A DNA stretch of 64,000 nucleotides from Blasia pusilla (Eukaryota > Marchantiophyta > Marchantiopsida > Blasiales), in the NCBI GenBank assembly GCA_050084515.1, contig CM114272.1, forward strand, positions 56,792,001 through 56,856,000, written 5' to 3'. The position numbers were made by a program, and so were the translations under genes. Positions 31,830-44,043 of this stretch are shown one piece after another (the first letter of the stretch is position 1; the number at the start of each line of letters is the position of its first letter). Below the pieces are notes generated by a model, which was not told the DNA's origin, made no database searches, and saw only the letters and a list, made by a program, of their open reading frames with translations.

Positions 31830-32390
31830 TCACCTTGCAGGACTTTCAGCAAGTCTCTTCAATCTCCCTATTTCCTTAAGAGCATTTGCTCGGGCGGATT
31901 CCTCTTCTCCTTCTTTTTTTGAGACTCCTAACATCTTAAAGAGTTCCCTGTGAAATGCTGAACTCCTCGAAATAGACTCTCTGATGCCGGATACCCTTTC
32001 CAATGCCTCCAACCATAATCCTGCCGAGTCATAACTTGATAGTCCTAGGTTTGAGTATAGTTCCTCCCTCTCATATATCAAAGTCGTGTGTCTATTTTCA
32101 AGAACATCTTAATACTTGTCTAGTCTAGCCAAGCTTCTTTCCTTTCGATCATTTTTTTCCTCCCAGCAATGTAGATGCAAGGAATGTCCCGGTTTCACAC
32201 CTACATATTCCATGCAGAGTTGGAATATCCGCTCATCAACAACCTCTGCTTCATTTTGTTGTATTGATGAAGTTGGTAGATCATTTTCTTCCTTGGTATC
32301 CTGCACAAGAGACCCCACAACCGAGATGAGGAGTACACATTGTCGTAAGTACTGTGGCAATCCAATGGTAACTGTATATAGCCGCAAGGG
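31830..32390 (-). pseudogene. 3' exon of the MULE cargo gene (helical, charged)
   Basis: One minus-strand frame runs from about 32387 to a stop near 31830 with a single in-frame TAA after LARLDKY. It then reads VLENRHTTLIYEREELYSNL and ends KEIGRLKRLAESPAR. The C-terminal part is charged and likely coiled. No family is recognised. It is in the same frame class as the exon at 33177-34541 and is separated from it by a repeat-filled intron. Confidence 0.45.
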
Positions 32391-32563
32391 CCCTCATAAG
32401 CACTCTCAGTTTACCTCTACAACATCCAGCATGTACATGTAAATAGACCTTGGTGTTGTAAATATGCTCCGTTGCCCTCGATAAAACATTAACAAAGCTC
32501 TACCTACCCGCAAGAACAAGATGTATTATTGACAAAACACGCTCTATCTCAACCTTAGGGTAA

Positions 32564-33101
32564 CCACAATGCAATAGGTGCGAACCACAAGTAACATCAA
32601 TACACCACAGAAATCTGTAAATAGCCGCCACCACAGAAATAGGAGTCCATGTACATTAACAATCTACTATATATCCAACAACCAGCTTAGCACTCTACAT
32701 ATACCAGAAAAGAACAAGGTCATGCTGTGTGTCAATAGCCGCAAACTAGCCAAGATCTGGACTCCTTAATGTAGCCACAATGCAGTAGGTGCTAACCACA
32801 AGTAACATCGATAAATAGCCGCCACCACAGAAATCTGTAAATAGCCGCCACCACAGAAATAGGAGTCCATGTACATTAACAATCTTCTATGAGAACCAAC
32901 GACAAGCTTAGCACTCTACATAAACCATAAACAAGGTCACGCTCTGTTTCAATAGCCGCAAACTAGCCAAGATGTGGACTCCTTAATATAGCCACAATGC
33001 AGTAGGTGCTAACCAGAAGTAACATCGATAAATAGCCGCCACCATAGAAATCTGTAAATAGCCGCCACCACACAAAGTAGCCAAGATCTGGACTCCTTGG
33101 A
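32564..33101. repeat. Tandem repeat of about 211-217 bp inside an intron
   Basis: Units start with CCACAATGC at 32564, 32775 and 32992; the third is truncated near 33101. Each holds AATAGCCGCCACCACAGAAA, TAGGAGTCCATGTACATTAA, AATAGCCGCAAACTAGCCAA and GGACTCCTT. The array lies between the 33177-34541 and 31830-32390 exons of the minus-strand gene and carries many copies of the intronic TAGCCGC (sense GCGGCTA) motif. Confidence 0.8.
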
Positions 33102-33176
33102 AAATAGCCATAAGCACAAGTGACATTCAACTGTAAATAGTTCCAGGTCAGGGATGAGTTTTATGAATTTCTTCAC

Positions 33177-34541
33177 CTGAGTGGTTGATGGTTCATGTGA
33201 ATCTTCTCCACTAACTTTCTCAAAGTGTGCGTTCCCATCATTTGCTCCGGACGTATCTCGAACTCTCCTTCCCAGTAACTTCTCAGATGGAACATACACA
33301 TCTTCACGACAAGATGGGTCCATGATATTGCCAGGTATTGAACGATTTGCCTTCAATCGCAGGTTAATTAAGAGCCATTCAAAACCACCATTCTCCTCAA
33401 CCCCTTCACCTGAGTACCAATACTCTTCACTTAGCAATGGTGGTCTTCGTTTGACACCACCAATATCATCATAATATAAGAAGTAACGACCCTCGGTTTG
33501 AGTATACCCATCTAGCACGATGGGATGTAATTTTGTTTGCACTTGTTGATCATCAGAATAGATGGTGTTTGTCTGGCAAAGCCGAGTGACCACTTGTACA
33601 ACCTCATACTGCGAGCCCCGGGTGACGATGAGCCGTTCTCCACTCGCTTCGCATGTTTGCACTCCCTGATCCAGTGTTAGAACAATCTCAGTTTGGCATA
33701 ATCTATTGATGAGGTGTGCCTCATTTGTTTGAGAACCCCTACCGACAAGCATCGTCTCTGCTGTTTGGCTATCTTGGTCCACTAATAGTGTTTTCACATT
33801 TGTTGGCTTCGAAACTCCCTCTCTTTCATTCCTCTGTGGAACTCCTTCCTCTCCCCTTGCCTCTGTTGTAGCGTCCGCAAGAGGGCCTGTTGTAGGTTTA
33901 AAAACATTTTCTTTCTTGCCTCCCTCTATAGCTGCTTCAGCGTCATCCCCCCCCCGACCCCATTGGGATCATGTAGGAAGATCCCAAGTTCCTGATGCTG
34001 CAAGTCGTTGCGTATTCCAATCTGACATTGCAGTACTTGCAAATGCTTGGGATGGCCACTCCAGATTGTCAATAGTATGGTCTTGCTGGTTGGTATGTTG
34101 AACTCCATCATCTCCAGTAGGTGAAGCTGGAACATGAGGGCTGGACATAGCCAAACTCGGGGCCTTACCAAGGCCTTCATCTGAATCACTGCCATCCAGA
34201 TTTATGACATCTGCTTGTCTCTCTCTCTCTCTCTCTCTGTTCTGTTCCTGCTTGCTCTCTTCTCCTTCAATTCTTGCCTTAACTCGTCTAGCACCTCAAC
34301 TATAGCATCTTGACTTTGTACTACATTCTCTACATTGGTTTGAAGTACTCGTCTAGAATCACAAGCACCACCACCATCTGTAGGGGTGATTTCCTCCTTC
34401 ACCTTTCTAGCAATCTGCTTATCATACGCCTTCTCCCCTTCAAGAAGCGGGAAGTCCACCTTCAGCACCATGTTGGTGATGCCCAACCTGCTTATTGTCA
34501 ACTTAGGCCGTCGAGGCCTTGCAGTTGGCCCTTCCCCCTAA
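33177..34541 (-). pseudogene. Cargo-gene exon with eight-fold QT motif array
   Basis: The exon begins after a TTAG acceptor near 34541 and probably ends at CACTCAG|GTGAAG (33177). Residues near the start form a helical region (ENVVQSQDAIVEVLDELRQE). A (GA)n run at about 34216-34241 has shifted the frame. The new frame continues through DVINLDGSDSDEGLG and, after one TGA (33981-33983 region), into the QT array at about 33480-33800. The following part (LLSEEYWYSGEGVEENGGFE, LLGRRVRDTSG) is unrecognised. Seven QT and one QY dipeptides (SQT, SQT, CQT, VQT, SQY, CQT, VQT, TQT) are spaced 12, 12, 12, 16, 12, 12 and 13 residues apart. Such arrays in other proteins bind LC8 dynein light chain. The function here is inference. 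Confidence 0.55.
34216..34241. repeat. (CT)n/(GA)n microsatellite within an exon
   Basis: A TCTCTCT run encodes an Arg-Glu repeat on the minus strand. The coherent frame differs on the two sides, so length change in the microsatellite probably caused the frameshift. Confidence 0.7.
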
Positions 34542-34996
34542 CCAAACCATCCACAAAAACAAATCTGAATTTAGCCGCAAGAACATGTAAAGTGCCGCCT
34601 TGAGCCGAGAATAACCGCAACCAAGTGTAAATATCCGCAACTGTAAACAACCAGCAGGAGAGGAAAGTAACCACAGGAAACTGAAACTCACGAAACTCTT
34701 AATAGTCACCATGAAGTGAAAGTAGCCATGATAAATAAAAAATTATCCGCAACTGTAAATTACCGAGAAGAAATAGCCGTAATGAAAGAATTATATAGTA
34801 GAAAGAAGGATGTGGATAATAACACCTGCTCCTCTGATGCAGCCCCACTCTGGATGCCCTCGCGCACTAAACTTGAGCTTTGACGTTTTGAAGGTTGTGG
34901 AGGGAGATGACATTAGTCAAAGCTGTGAAAATTTTTCGAGAAGAATGAAGTAGCTCTCATATGAAAGGTCGAAAGAAAGCAAAAACTTACTTTGCT
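34542..34996 (-). other. Introns and a small exon of the MULE cargo gene
   Basis: A donor AAA|GTAAGT near 34996 ends the upstream exon. A short exon of about 90 bases (near 34826-34915) reads CHLPPQPSKRQSSSL...EEQ and is followed by GTGTTA. The intron 34542-34825 consists largely of degenerate units on the plus strand of the form TAGCCGCAA.TGTAAAT (34572-34790). The exon call is by splice-site inspection only. Confidence 0.4.
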
Positions 34997-36054
34997 GGAA
35001 TTAGATTCTTGGCGCAGGGTGTCGTTCATTCCATCTTCCTTATGCGCCTTTTTTTCCTCCTTGCTTTGTGCAGGGGAGACACAAAGTCAGAATTATCCTC
35101 AGAATCTGGAACCCTCTCATTATGGACATCAACATTCGCATTTTTTTTCCTCTCTGGAATTTTCAGTTTTAAGAACAGAGGTTGTGACGTCTCTCCATGA
35201 TCATTAGAAGCCCTAGCTGAATCGCATCCGCGTTTTCCTTTAGCCCTAGTAACTGCCCGGCCTGTAGCTTTCAGTTGCAATTCATGCGGATCTTGCTGTG
35301 CAGTACTACCATCAGCTTGCCCCAATTGGCTGTCCGGTTGTGTTCCATCAGGGAAGGCGATGAGCTTTGCAACTGCAACGGTTACCACCTCAGGTGTTTC
35401 ATCCCCGTGGTTGAACAAGATGGTCAACAACACCCCCACTCCACTTTCTCTCTGTTTTTCCTTCTTCGCTCTAGGTCGCAATACCCCCTTGATGTCAAGC
35501 ATCAGCTTTCGATAGACATATGTGGCCCAATCCACTTGTTTCCCTTCCCAAGCCCGGCATGCCATGGATAGCATGCTTGCTGGAACACACTCGGGATTCG
35601 CTTTCATGTGAAAGCAACGGTTCAACTGGGTCAAAATGAGCCTAAAAGATTGTGGCACAACAAAGCAATGCCTATAACCATGGCTTGTTTTCTCTATCTT
35701 AGTAAGATACTTTCGATAAAGAGTTGGCTCTTATTGATCCGTGTGTTGCCTCTCCATGGACAAGTAGGACCCCACATTTTTGAATTCAAACGCTTTTGCT
35801 ATGAGCTCAGGTGACACACACAGAGAATACTCTTGCACATTTCCAGTATACCCTCGTCTTATGATCCCCTCAGATGTATTGGGGTTGAAACTGCTTAAGA
35901 AATGGTTTACCAGTTCATTATCACATTCTGCCCAAGACACCTTCCATATGCCCTGAATACCCATGACTTGAAGTTTTTCTTTGTCTACATTCTGATCTAG
36001 CTTTGCAAAGTCCAGCTTGTATTTAACATCCTCAAGCGGATAGTCTTCGGCCAT
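34997..36054 (-). pseudogene. 5' exon of the MULE cargo gene, unrecognised domain
   Basis: The frame starts at ATG (36054) shortly after a GATGCAG acceptor and reads MAEDYPLEDVKYKLDFAKLD. It continues through VSWAECDNELVNHFLSSFNP and SLCVSPELIAKAFEFKN to one TAA (after MERQHTDQ). It resumes unbroken with SFRLILTQLNRCFHMKANPE, AWEGKQVDWATYVYRKLM, a basic stretch (PRAKKEKQ) and a Lys-rich tail, then a TGA near its donor. The layout (compact helical N-terminal domain, W-A..VY motif, basic linker, charged tail) resembles the uncharacterised 'putative plant transposon protein' and plant-mobile-domain type proteins found in plant transposons. I cannot name a family with confidence. Confidence 0.5.
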
Positions 36055-36059
36055 AGAAT

Positions 36060-39000
36060 ACCTGCATCAATATCAACGGCAACCTTGCACCTTCCTTGCA
36101 AAAAATTGCGCCTAAACCTCTGCACCTTTCAGCGAATATCTCTGCACCTTTATGAATAAATCATGAGAACCTTTAGTGCCACTTCAGCCTCTGTTAAGGA
36201 GCCACAGAACTTCAGTCTCTGTAAAGAGCCGTCATCACAGTGCGAGGGGAAGGTCTTGATTCAAGAATGACCATTCAGATGATGTTTCTCTTCGCATCTC
36301 TAAACCCTGGATTCAAATGCTGTTTCTCCGGAGGCAGGTCTAAGATTCGCAGACCTTGACTACTTTGAATGTTGAGGGTGAGAGGACAAGTAAACACTAT
36401 CTTGGTTTTGTCATGAGGCTGTTGCAATGCCAGGGTATTCACACCTCTGAACTTTTGCCCTCATCTGCTGCTAGTCTGCACACTACAAGAGTTTTATTAA
36501 CTCCCACATGATCCAACATTACTCTAATCCCAAAGTCACATGATGTCTCAAGTTACTACTAGTTCAGAAGGTTTGGCTGGCTAGCTCGGAAGAAGCATAT
36601 GAGTTACATTGATGACCCGAATTTCAAGATGGTCGTTACCAAACCATCTGAGTGCTTTCATTCATCCTGATACTGATGAACTCGTGGAATAACCTCTAAG
36701 TCTCAACAAATGATGGCTAACCTTCAAATACCTATAAGCAATTAAAATGAGGGGAGGAATTTGCATCATTCGTTTAGAAGCTCACATTTATAAAAACATT
36801 CGAGGCATCCCACATATGTAACGAACGATTGTGAATGGGCATCACAGGTGATGCCCAGTACTTTACGAACCTCATTTGAATCTCTGTCTCTGAAAAGAAA
36901 GATCCTTTCAGACAGATGTTGCACAACATTTTGACTAACAAGAACGAGCTTTCACCACTCAGGGTCTTCATTCAAGATTGACCATTCAGATGTTGAAAGA
37001 GGTGGCTAAAGTGCGTATCTCCACCTACATCTGGATTTTTTAAAATCTGAGTACCTGAGTGATTGTAAAGCTCACCACACTTGATAAGGAACTCTACATC
37101 TAATTGCATCTGCCAAAGAATTGCTCTGAGACTAAGCAATTGCAGCAGCGGCACCAAGATTGAGAAAATGCAATGTTTTCTAGGCTGGTGAAGTGAGCCA
37201 AGCTAGTCCCTTGATTCAAAACAAGCGGATGTTGGCAAAGGGCGTAAGCGCACCAACCAGGCAATTGACGATTGTAGAGCGTCTTGGTCGAGTGTCTAGT
37301 CGTCTTCCCAGCGTTGAGGTTAAGCAACATTCCCCTGCGCCACATTGTGGTCCTTATGTGGAACTTGCGTCAGGGCCTTCACGACAAACTTCAGCGGCTG
37401 TGGCTGCTGCTGCTGCACTGGCGAAGCGCGAGTTGAGGAGGATGAGGTGCTTCATCCCGCACCGGCGGATTGCCACTTAGGTGCAACTGAAGATTTTGCG
37501 GTGCTTCAGTGGCTACGTCTGATTTTGCCCCGGCGGATTAGGCAAACCAGGGGGTTAGGCGCTTGAGCGGAGCAGAGCAGAATTAGGCGCCAGAGAGTGT
37601 ACTCCAAAATTAGACGCAAGAGCGCGTACTCCAGAATTAGGCGCACGAGAGCAACTCCTCGACCTCTACTTTTTCCCGTGTAGATTGTTCTTGACTGTTT
37701 GTGGTTCTCGTTTTGTCCAATCTGCTATTTTTTGCTGGATTCTACAATTTCTCCTCAGATGTATAAGCCGGGACATATAAGCCGTTAATGAGCTCCAGGA
37801 CGTATAAGCCGTTAATGTTTAGGTCTTTTCGAATGGTCCAGAGTGCTGTAATGCTATCATCGGATGCAGCGGTGCCCAGCTCGATCATTTGTGGAATTGG
37901 AATGCTAACATTAATCGGTCAAGTATGAAGTTATGATTGTCAAGTGCGGCTGGGCTGGGCGTGAGTGGACATAGGGATATGGAGTAAGGTTCAAAACAAC
38001 CTCGTTAAACTGTTTTGAATCTCGGGAGTCGGTGGACCTACATCTGATTTCTCAGAATCTCAATTCTCAGAATCTGAAATACTCAGATTTCCAACCTACA
38101 TCTGTGATTCTGATATACCAATGGACGGGCGATCTTGGGTTTCAGTTCATCTACTTTCATCCCTTACGACCTTTCTTCCTGCGCACAATAAAACTAACCG
38201 CACACTAAAACATTCTGACGAACCGCGCGTCGCTGCGGATGGATCATTCGGGCATTTTCGAATCAAATTCGGACCAACTTGGATTCTTATCGGCTACTGC
38301 TCTAATCTTTTTGGGTCGTTTCGATACGTCTTGGTTGCACCACTCGTTGGGCATCCAGCACGAAAATGTACATGTACATAAGAACTAACTAGATATTGAT
38401 GTAGCCACTATAGCGGATTGTGGAGCTTCGTGTAGCAGGCAAGCAGTCAGAAAATTCCATAAATTACGAGAGTAGATCTCTTCAGGAAAACGCCCAGAGC
38501 AGGATCTTTTGCGGTCGATTCGGTTGATTGCTTACAGGTTTGTGAGGGAGTTGATATGTCCCAACTGCGCAAGTTCAAGCATCCCACACTAACGGCCCTT
38601 GTTTGAGTGAGGGTTGGATGCTGCTGTCACGGCCTTGGAAGAGCATTCGAGGTAGTGCCAGAGACACAGAAAACAGTTTGGATGGTCGGAACTTGGCGAG
38701 CTTGAGAAAACAACTAAAATGCATGAGAATCAAACAAATCTCGATCTCTCTCATTAAGAAGCTTAGACGCGATAATACAATCCTACCAAGCAGCCGAACC
38801 CATGCTTACTCAACTCTCAAACAATGGCCGTTTCAAACAAAGAGATCTGAACTTCCAAAAGTGGCGACCCTTCAATCGTGGCAAGGTCCATCCAGGAGCC
38901 TACGGTGGTCGAGTCCGAGGTGAGTGAGCTCTAGTCTAATGATGATGATAATCCTCCATCATCATCATCGTCATTGTCGTCATCATCATCGTGAGATTGC

Positions 39001-40660
39001 GTCTGGTCAAAGGACGTCTGACTGGTTCATCCGAGTTCAGATCCGACTTTCGCCGGATGCAGTTGGTTGATTGAATTCCACGGCCGTTGCAAACGGCGGA
39101 GGGAGTTGTAATGGTTCTGAATCGTTCAAAGCGTAGAAGCGAAGCCGATTGTGTTGGAGTGGAGGGGGAGAGTCTTCATCGATGACTCGGGAGGCAGAAG
39201 TTACATCTGAATCATAGAAAGTTCTCGATGAATGAATGACGTATGAGCACCAAATAGAAGCCCTCCGTGCCACAATTGTCTGCGTGAGACACAGTCTGTG
39301 CACATGGGAAGCGTTGTCAGTCGCATGAAGGACCCTTTCTATTTCAGGCGGCTTTGAGCAATTGAGAAGTTCATAGATGGGAGTCAATAGGTGACAGAAC
39401 GTTCACCTGTTGTGCTTTTGAAACGCTTATGGTGCATCGCTTGATTCATTCGTTCGGACGTGGTGCCAGTAGTATTGGGGAGGGAGCTGCTATTGAAAGA
39501 CGCCCTGGATCGGGCTCATGCAAGCTGGGCTCACCATGATGAAACTGGGGGCGATTCGATCTCCTCAAGATCGCCATAGCCTCAGTTTCAATCCTAAGGT
39601 GACAGCTTCTGAAAATCTACAGGCTCAGGCTCTTGGTCGACTGGGCTTGCCGTTTCATCGTCATTCATGTTGAATCGTGCATGGGTAGCTGCTGCACAGT
39701 TTTTGCATCCGTCCGTGTGAAGATTCCTGACTGAGATATATGCATACCACGCCTTGGATTCTGCCTGCGGACATCGCCCTCTTCATTTGGGCCCGCATTC
39801 ACGTGTGAATCGCTGTCTTGCAGGGTTGTAGAATTCTGAGACCGGAGACTCTTCCGCCGATGATTCTGGTTTGTCGAGCTGCAGATCACCTCTCTGCTCG
39901 TGTGAGAGCGCTGGCTCTACGTGGAAGTGTCTACTCGCCAACCTCGACTGATAGTAGTGGTGTGCTGAGGAAGAGAGAAGAACGATGGTCCCAACGATTG
40001 ATCGGTGGCCTCGGGCGGCAGCCTTTGATGTCTGGACCTTCGAATCTACAACAGCGGCAGCTGCTGCAGTGACTCCGTGTGAGCAATTCAATTTCACGAA
40101 CGTATATGTTTTTCGCACGGTTTCTTCGCACGGTTTTCTTCGAATGACAGCAGCATCTCGTATGGCTGATCTCCAATTTCTCTGGTTGTGTGCATGGTTT
40201 GGACGACCGCGGCAGCCAAAACTATGGAGGTAGCGACGAAAGTTTTCCAATATGGAACGAGGCAAGAGGGTTTAGGGTCAGATCAATAGCTCCTAACGTC
40301 AGGTCAATAGCGGCAAGTAACAGCTGGTACTAAACTGCAAGTAGCCGGGGTAGCTGCAAAGCTCTGGTCAATATGCGCCGACTGCGGCAAAAAGTATCCT
40401 GCATTTTTTGTGCAAATAGTCATATATAAACATGTGCAAACGGCAAGGAAGCGGGCGCGGAAAATCAATCTTAGCAAATCAAAATGTCGATCATACATCT
40501 CGAGAAATTTTTTTATTGGTGATATCAAGATACATCTCTCGTGGAAACATGGCATTCTTTGGCTTCTTCAAGGTTCCATTCACCATCACTGCTAGCGCAC
40601 CAATTCATGTCTAAACTTGGTTGTTTAGGGCATCCTCTTCTTCATCAAAGCCTTCTTCCT
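36060..40660. other. MULE interior without an assigned gene
   Basis: From about 37100 to 40270 the DNA is richer in CpG than elsewhere in the element, with open frames on both strands (37193-37566, 39783-40265) that show no recognised domain. Three tandem units of about 36 bp built on GAATTAGGCGC...GTACTCCA lie near 37587-37660. A GTATAAGCCGTTAATG pair lies near 37770-37815. An ATC/CAT trinucleotide run lies at 38938-38990. This looks like another captured host segment or a promoter region between divergent genes. Confidence 0.35.
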
Positions 40661-40661
40661 C

Positions 40662-43600
40662 TCACTTTACATCAAAGTCATTTGAAGAAGAGAGTGCTAA
40701 GTCTCCTCCTGTTTGGCGGGTACAGATTGCTTCTACCATCCTCTCTCGATCATCTACAGCATTACCTACAACAGGAAATTGTAGTATATTGTGAGTTATC
40801 TCTGCTTCTAAATTGTCATAAGTAGTACTCGGCATGTCGAGAAAATTAGCCGCCACCCGTGTTCTTCCTCTGCGGCTCCTATCTTGAGTAGCACTTGCAC
40901 GACCAGCCAACACGTCTACCTTGAGAACCTCACATGTTTTCCTATTGTGGCCTTCTTCTTTACAATGGCTACACCGACGACCACCAATCTGCACGTACTT
41001 CCGACCCTTTGATATTTGGACAGGGACGATCCTCTCCCCTTAATCCAAGGGTAGTGCTTCTATGATGGTATCGTCATCAATAGGATATGGGATTTCCTCT
41101 TGGCGTACCTCCTGTCCAAGTCTCCTACTAGGGATACGTACAATGCGATGCCTTCGACGCCTAACTGCAGGAGGTGGAGGTCGACACTCCCAAGGTGGTA
41201 TTAGCTAATCACTCTTAACCACCGGAATACTTGTACTATAAATATGACGGATGAAATCATTTGTCCAGATGGGATCAAATAATTTTTCGGAGTCCATACT
41301 TGTTAGCAGGTCCCAAGCCATGACATGCGTACAAGGCCAACGAGTATCTTGGAATTCCAAGCAAGAACACGTGCATTTAGGAGATAGCCGAACATGGAAT
41401 TCTTGCCCGGTACTTGTTGAGGTGACAAGTGCATTGACATCATCAGAAGCAATGACATCAAATCCTTGACAACTAGCCTCATTATGGCGGTATCTCAGTA
41501 GAGCATAATTCGTAAGGGATGATGCGTACTTCTCTGGATGGTAAGCGTCTAATTTCCGCTCAGCAAAGGAATTCATCATGTAATTCCATAGACCGCGTGC
41601 AATTGCCAGCAGAGGGGCATCTCTGATAGGCTTTATGGCAGAATTGATGACCTCCACTAGGTTGGAACTAACTTTCCCAAATCGTGGCAATGGAAAGGCA
41701 CACCTTGCAAACTTCTCCGCTTCTAGGTCTCTAATGTAAGAGGCCGCATCTGCAACTCTCCTGACATGATGCCTTGCTAGCTCGTCAATCCACATATCAT
41801 ATCTGGACCCATATGAAAATAAACCCACTCATCAAAGAAATGCAATGGAGGTAGCAAATTAAGTGCAAAAATAGTGTCATTAGCAGCAAGAAAACAGAAA
41901 ATAGCCGCCAACTGTGACTTCGCAGGAATCTACTAATAGCCGCAACCACATAAACCACAAGCGCCAAATATCTCAGATTAGCCTCCAAGAAAAAGATTGC
42001 ATATTGGTTTAAGTCCATAAGCAACATTCTTTGGCGGATAATAGACCTACTAAAATAGCCGCCGATAAACAGCGATGTACAAAAGAGAAGTTGTGACCAA
42101 ATGACCACGGAAATTTCACATTCATGGACAGACATACTTTACCTTGCCTTTGTTCGAGCATACAAACATGCTATGAAATATTCCTCCGCCAATTTACCAT
42201 ACGGCGTCTTCACATTCTCTCGCAAATGTTGCGCGCACATGTTGTGGATATTGTGGGGGAATACTGTTTGGACAGCATGGACTAATCCTTTTTGCCTATC
42301 TGAAACAAACAAAACTTTAGGATTGTCGAGATCGGGTATTGCCTTCCTTAAATGGGTGCAAAACCACTCCCACTCCTCATTACTCTCACGAGGACCAATG
42401 CCATATGCCAATATGATGGTGTTGGCATTTCCATCCAAAATAGAGGCGATAAATATCTGCATGGGGTATTTCTTGTTTTCCGAATGACAAGCATCTAACC
42501 CAACTACCTTTTGAGCATAAGGGAGAATGAATTTCATGGATGATGGTGAGATGAACAATCTCCTAAAAATACCGAATTCCGGTCCCCAAACATCCTAGGT
42601 AGCTGTTGCTAATGGGTCAGATTCCTTCACGGCGTCAATAAAGCCTGGTATCATATGAAACCCCGCTCGTTCTCCTTCATTCATCCAATCCCGACATATC
42701 TCTTTACATCTCCATCCAGGACAGTAAGAAGTTCGTTCTTGTAAGTTTGGGACATCACCTTCACTAACATGCCCACAGGAATGTTTGGTTGGTTGACGAC
42801 CCTGTCTGCTAATATTATTGCCAGCCATTTTGCCTTATGAGTAGGCCCCCTCCATGTATGAATGTGACTGGGGCATGTGTGCTTTAACCTACAAACAGTT
42901 ATCTCGCAAATATCAGAGCGTTTTTATCGTTGGCAACGCACTCTCCAATCACATCGTTCGTCCTTCTCCTTTGGGGTACAAATGTAACTAGAAAATTGTC
43001 CACATTTTCCATCTCTAGCCACAGTTGTTATCTGGTTGGCTTCCACTTCACTACTCTTGTGTCCACGCTTTCTACCCTTCTGCAAAATTTCTTCAGAGCG
43101 AACCATAGGTTCACTGAAAGAATTTTTGAATCTCGGTTGGTGGGGCCTTCTACTGTGTTGTTGATGCCATGGTGCATTTATCCCTTCAGATCGTGTGGGG
43201 ATTCTAGGATCTTGAAGCACCTGACTTACTCTTGGGACATCTGGGATATCCATGGCTTGAGACCGAAAACTATTCGCCCTCTCTTTATCATTGGAAAGTT
43301 TAGGCGCAAGAGGCTGAGGAATGTATTTAGACCCCTCTGAGTCATGCACTGAAATACCTACATTGGATTCTACCACCGCACGGGTATCCTTCACGTGCCT
43401 AACAACTCTCTCACTTCCTTGAATCAAATCAGAAGTTGCGACGATAGATTCCACTTTTAATGTCCCAACCAATGCACTACCCAATTCGGTCTTGACCACC
43501 ATTGTTTCGAAGGTGGTATCCTCCACTTGCGTCTCATCTGTGAGTATCCCCTGGCGCTCTGTTGCTGCATTGAATTTAGCCGCCACTGCCTCTCCCCAAG

Positions 43601-44043
43601 CATTTAGCAAAGATCTTCTTGATTCTCTGGGGCAAATTAGCCGCAACTTGGGTGCCCCAATCAAAATTAGCCGCTTGCTGAGTTTTCTCGGAGGAGATTG
43701 CAACAACCTTGGCCGCCCCTAGGTATTTTTCCGCCTGCTGACTTCTCTCAAATAATTTAGCAACCGAGGATTAATGTCACGAATTATCCGCCTGCTCAGG
43801 TTGCAAGGTAGTATCCGCGTCCATCATATCCTTATACGCCTCATCAAGATATTCACACTTGGTAGGCGACGTTGACCGTTGGTATTCAGGAAATCCCTTC
43901 CCTTGTATCTTCGTGCCATATCTACAGGTCCGCAATCTATACCATTTCTTTTTCTGTGCACAGTGCTTCGCTCTGGAATTCAATGAGCACCACCAGTCGA
44001 GAGCAAACTCGAACTCATCAAAGTTCATGAAGACTTCTTTCAA
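40662..44043 (-). pseudogene. Mutator-like (MULE) transposase
   Basis: The MULE transposase excises and reinserts the element. Reading right to left: an N-terminal stretch MKEVFMNFDEFEFALDWWCS (44043 down), a Ser/Thr-rich linker (43706-42950), and the zinc-binding CDWRV block and LKHTC...KAKWLA region typical of the MuDR N-terminal domain. A frame change follows near 42725. The DDE core has GLDACHSENKKYPMQIFIAS, ILDGNANT, SNEEWEWF, FVSDRQKGLVHAV and CAQHLRENVK. An intron follows (42138-41829, AAG|GTAAAG to CCAG), then the helical GKVSSNLVEVINSAIKP region and the SWIM finger CTCSCLEFQDTRWPCTHVMA. The C-terminal zinc knuckle is CSHCKEEGHNRKTC (near 40980). In-frame stops after ATAT, VVKSD and ALPLD and the frame change inactivate it. 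Confidence 0.88.

Noticed and set aside
31640-34800. The repeated TAGCCGC units as a CRISPR-like array
   Set aside because: Spacing is irregular, units are degenerate, the flanks contain plant-type introns and transposons, and the genome is eukaryotic.
39783-40265. 160-codon minus-strand frame as a gene
   Set aside because: Ala- and His-rich sequence without any domain, with equally long frames on the other strand; I left it in the unassigned interior.
40410-40614. Plus-strand frames at the right edge of the MULE central region
   Set aside because: Two overlapping short frames with no motif; the stretch lies just downstream of the transposase 3' end and is probably untranslated.
42595-42828. 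Open minus-strand frame in the MULE transposase as a fully independent exon
   Set aside because: Only its downstream half fits the transposase; upstream, the matching residues (LKHTC, KAKWLA) lie in another frame, so a frameshift near 42725 explains it better than a separate exon.
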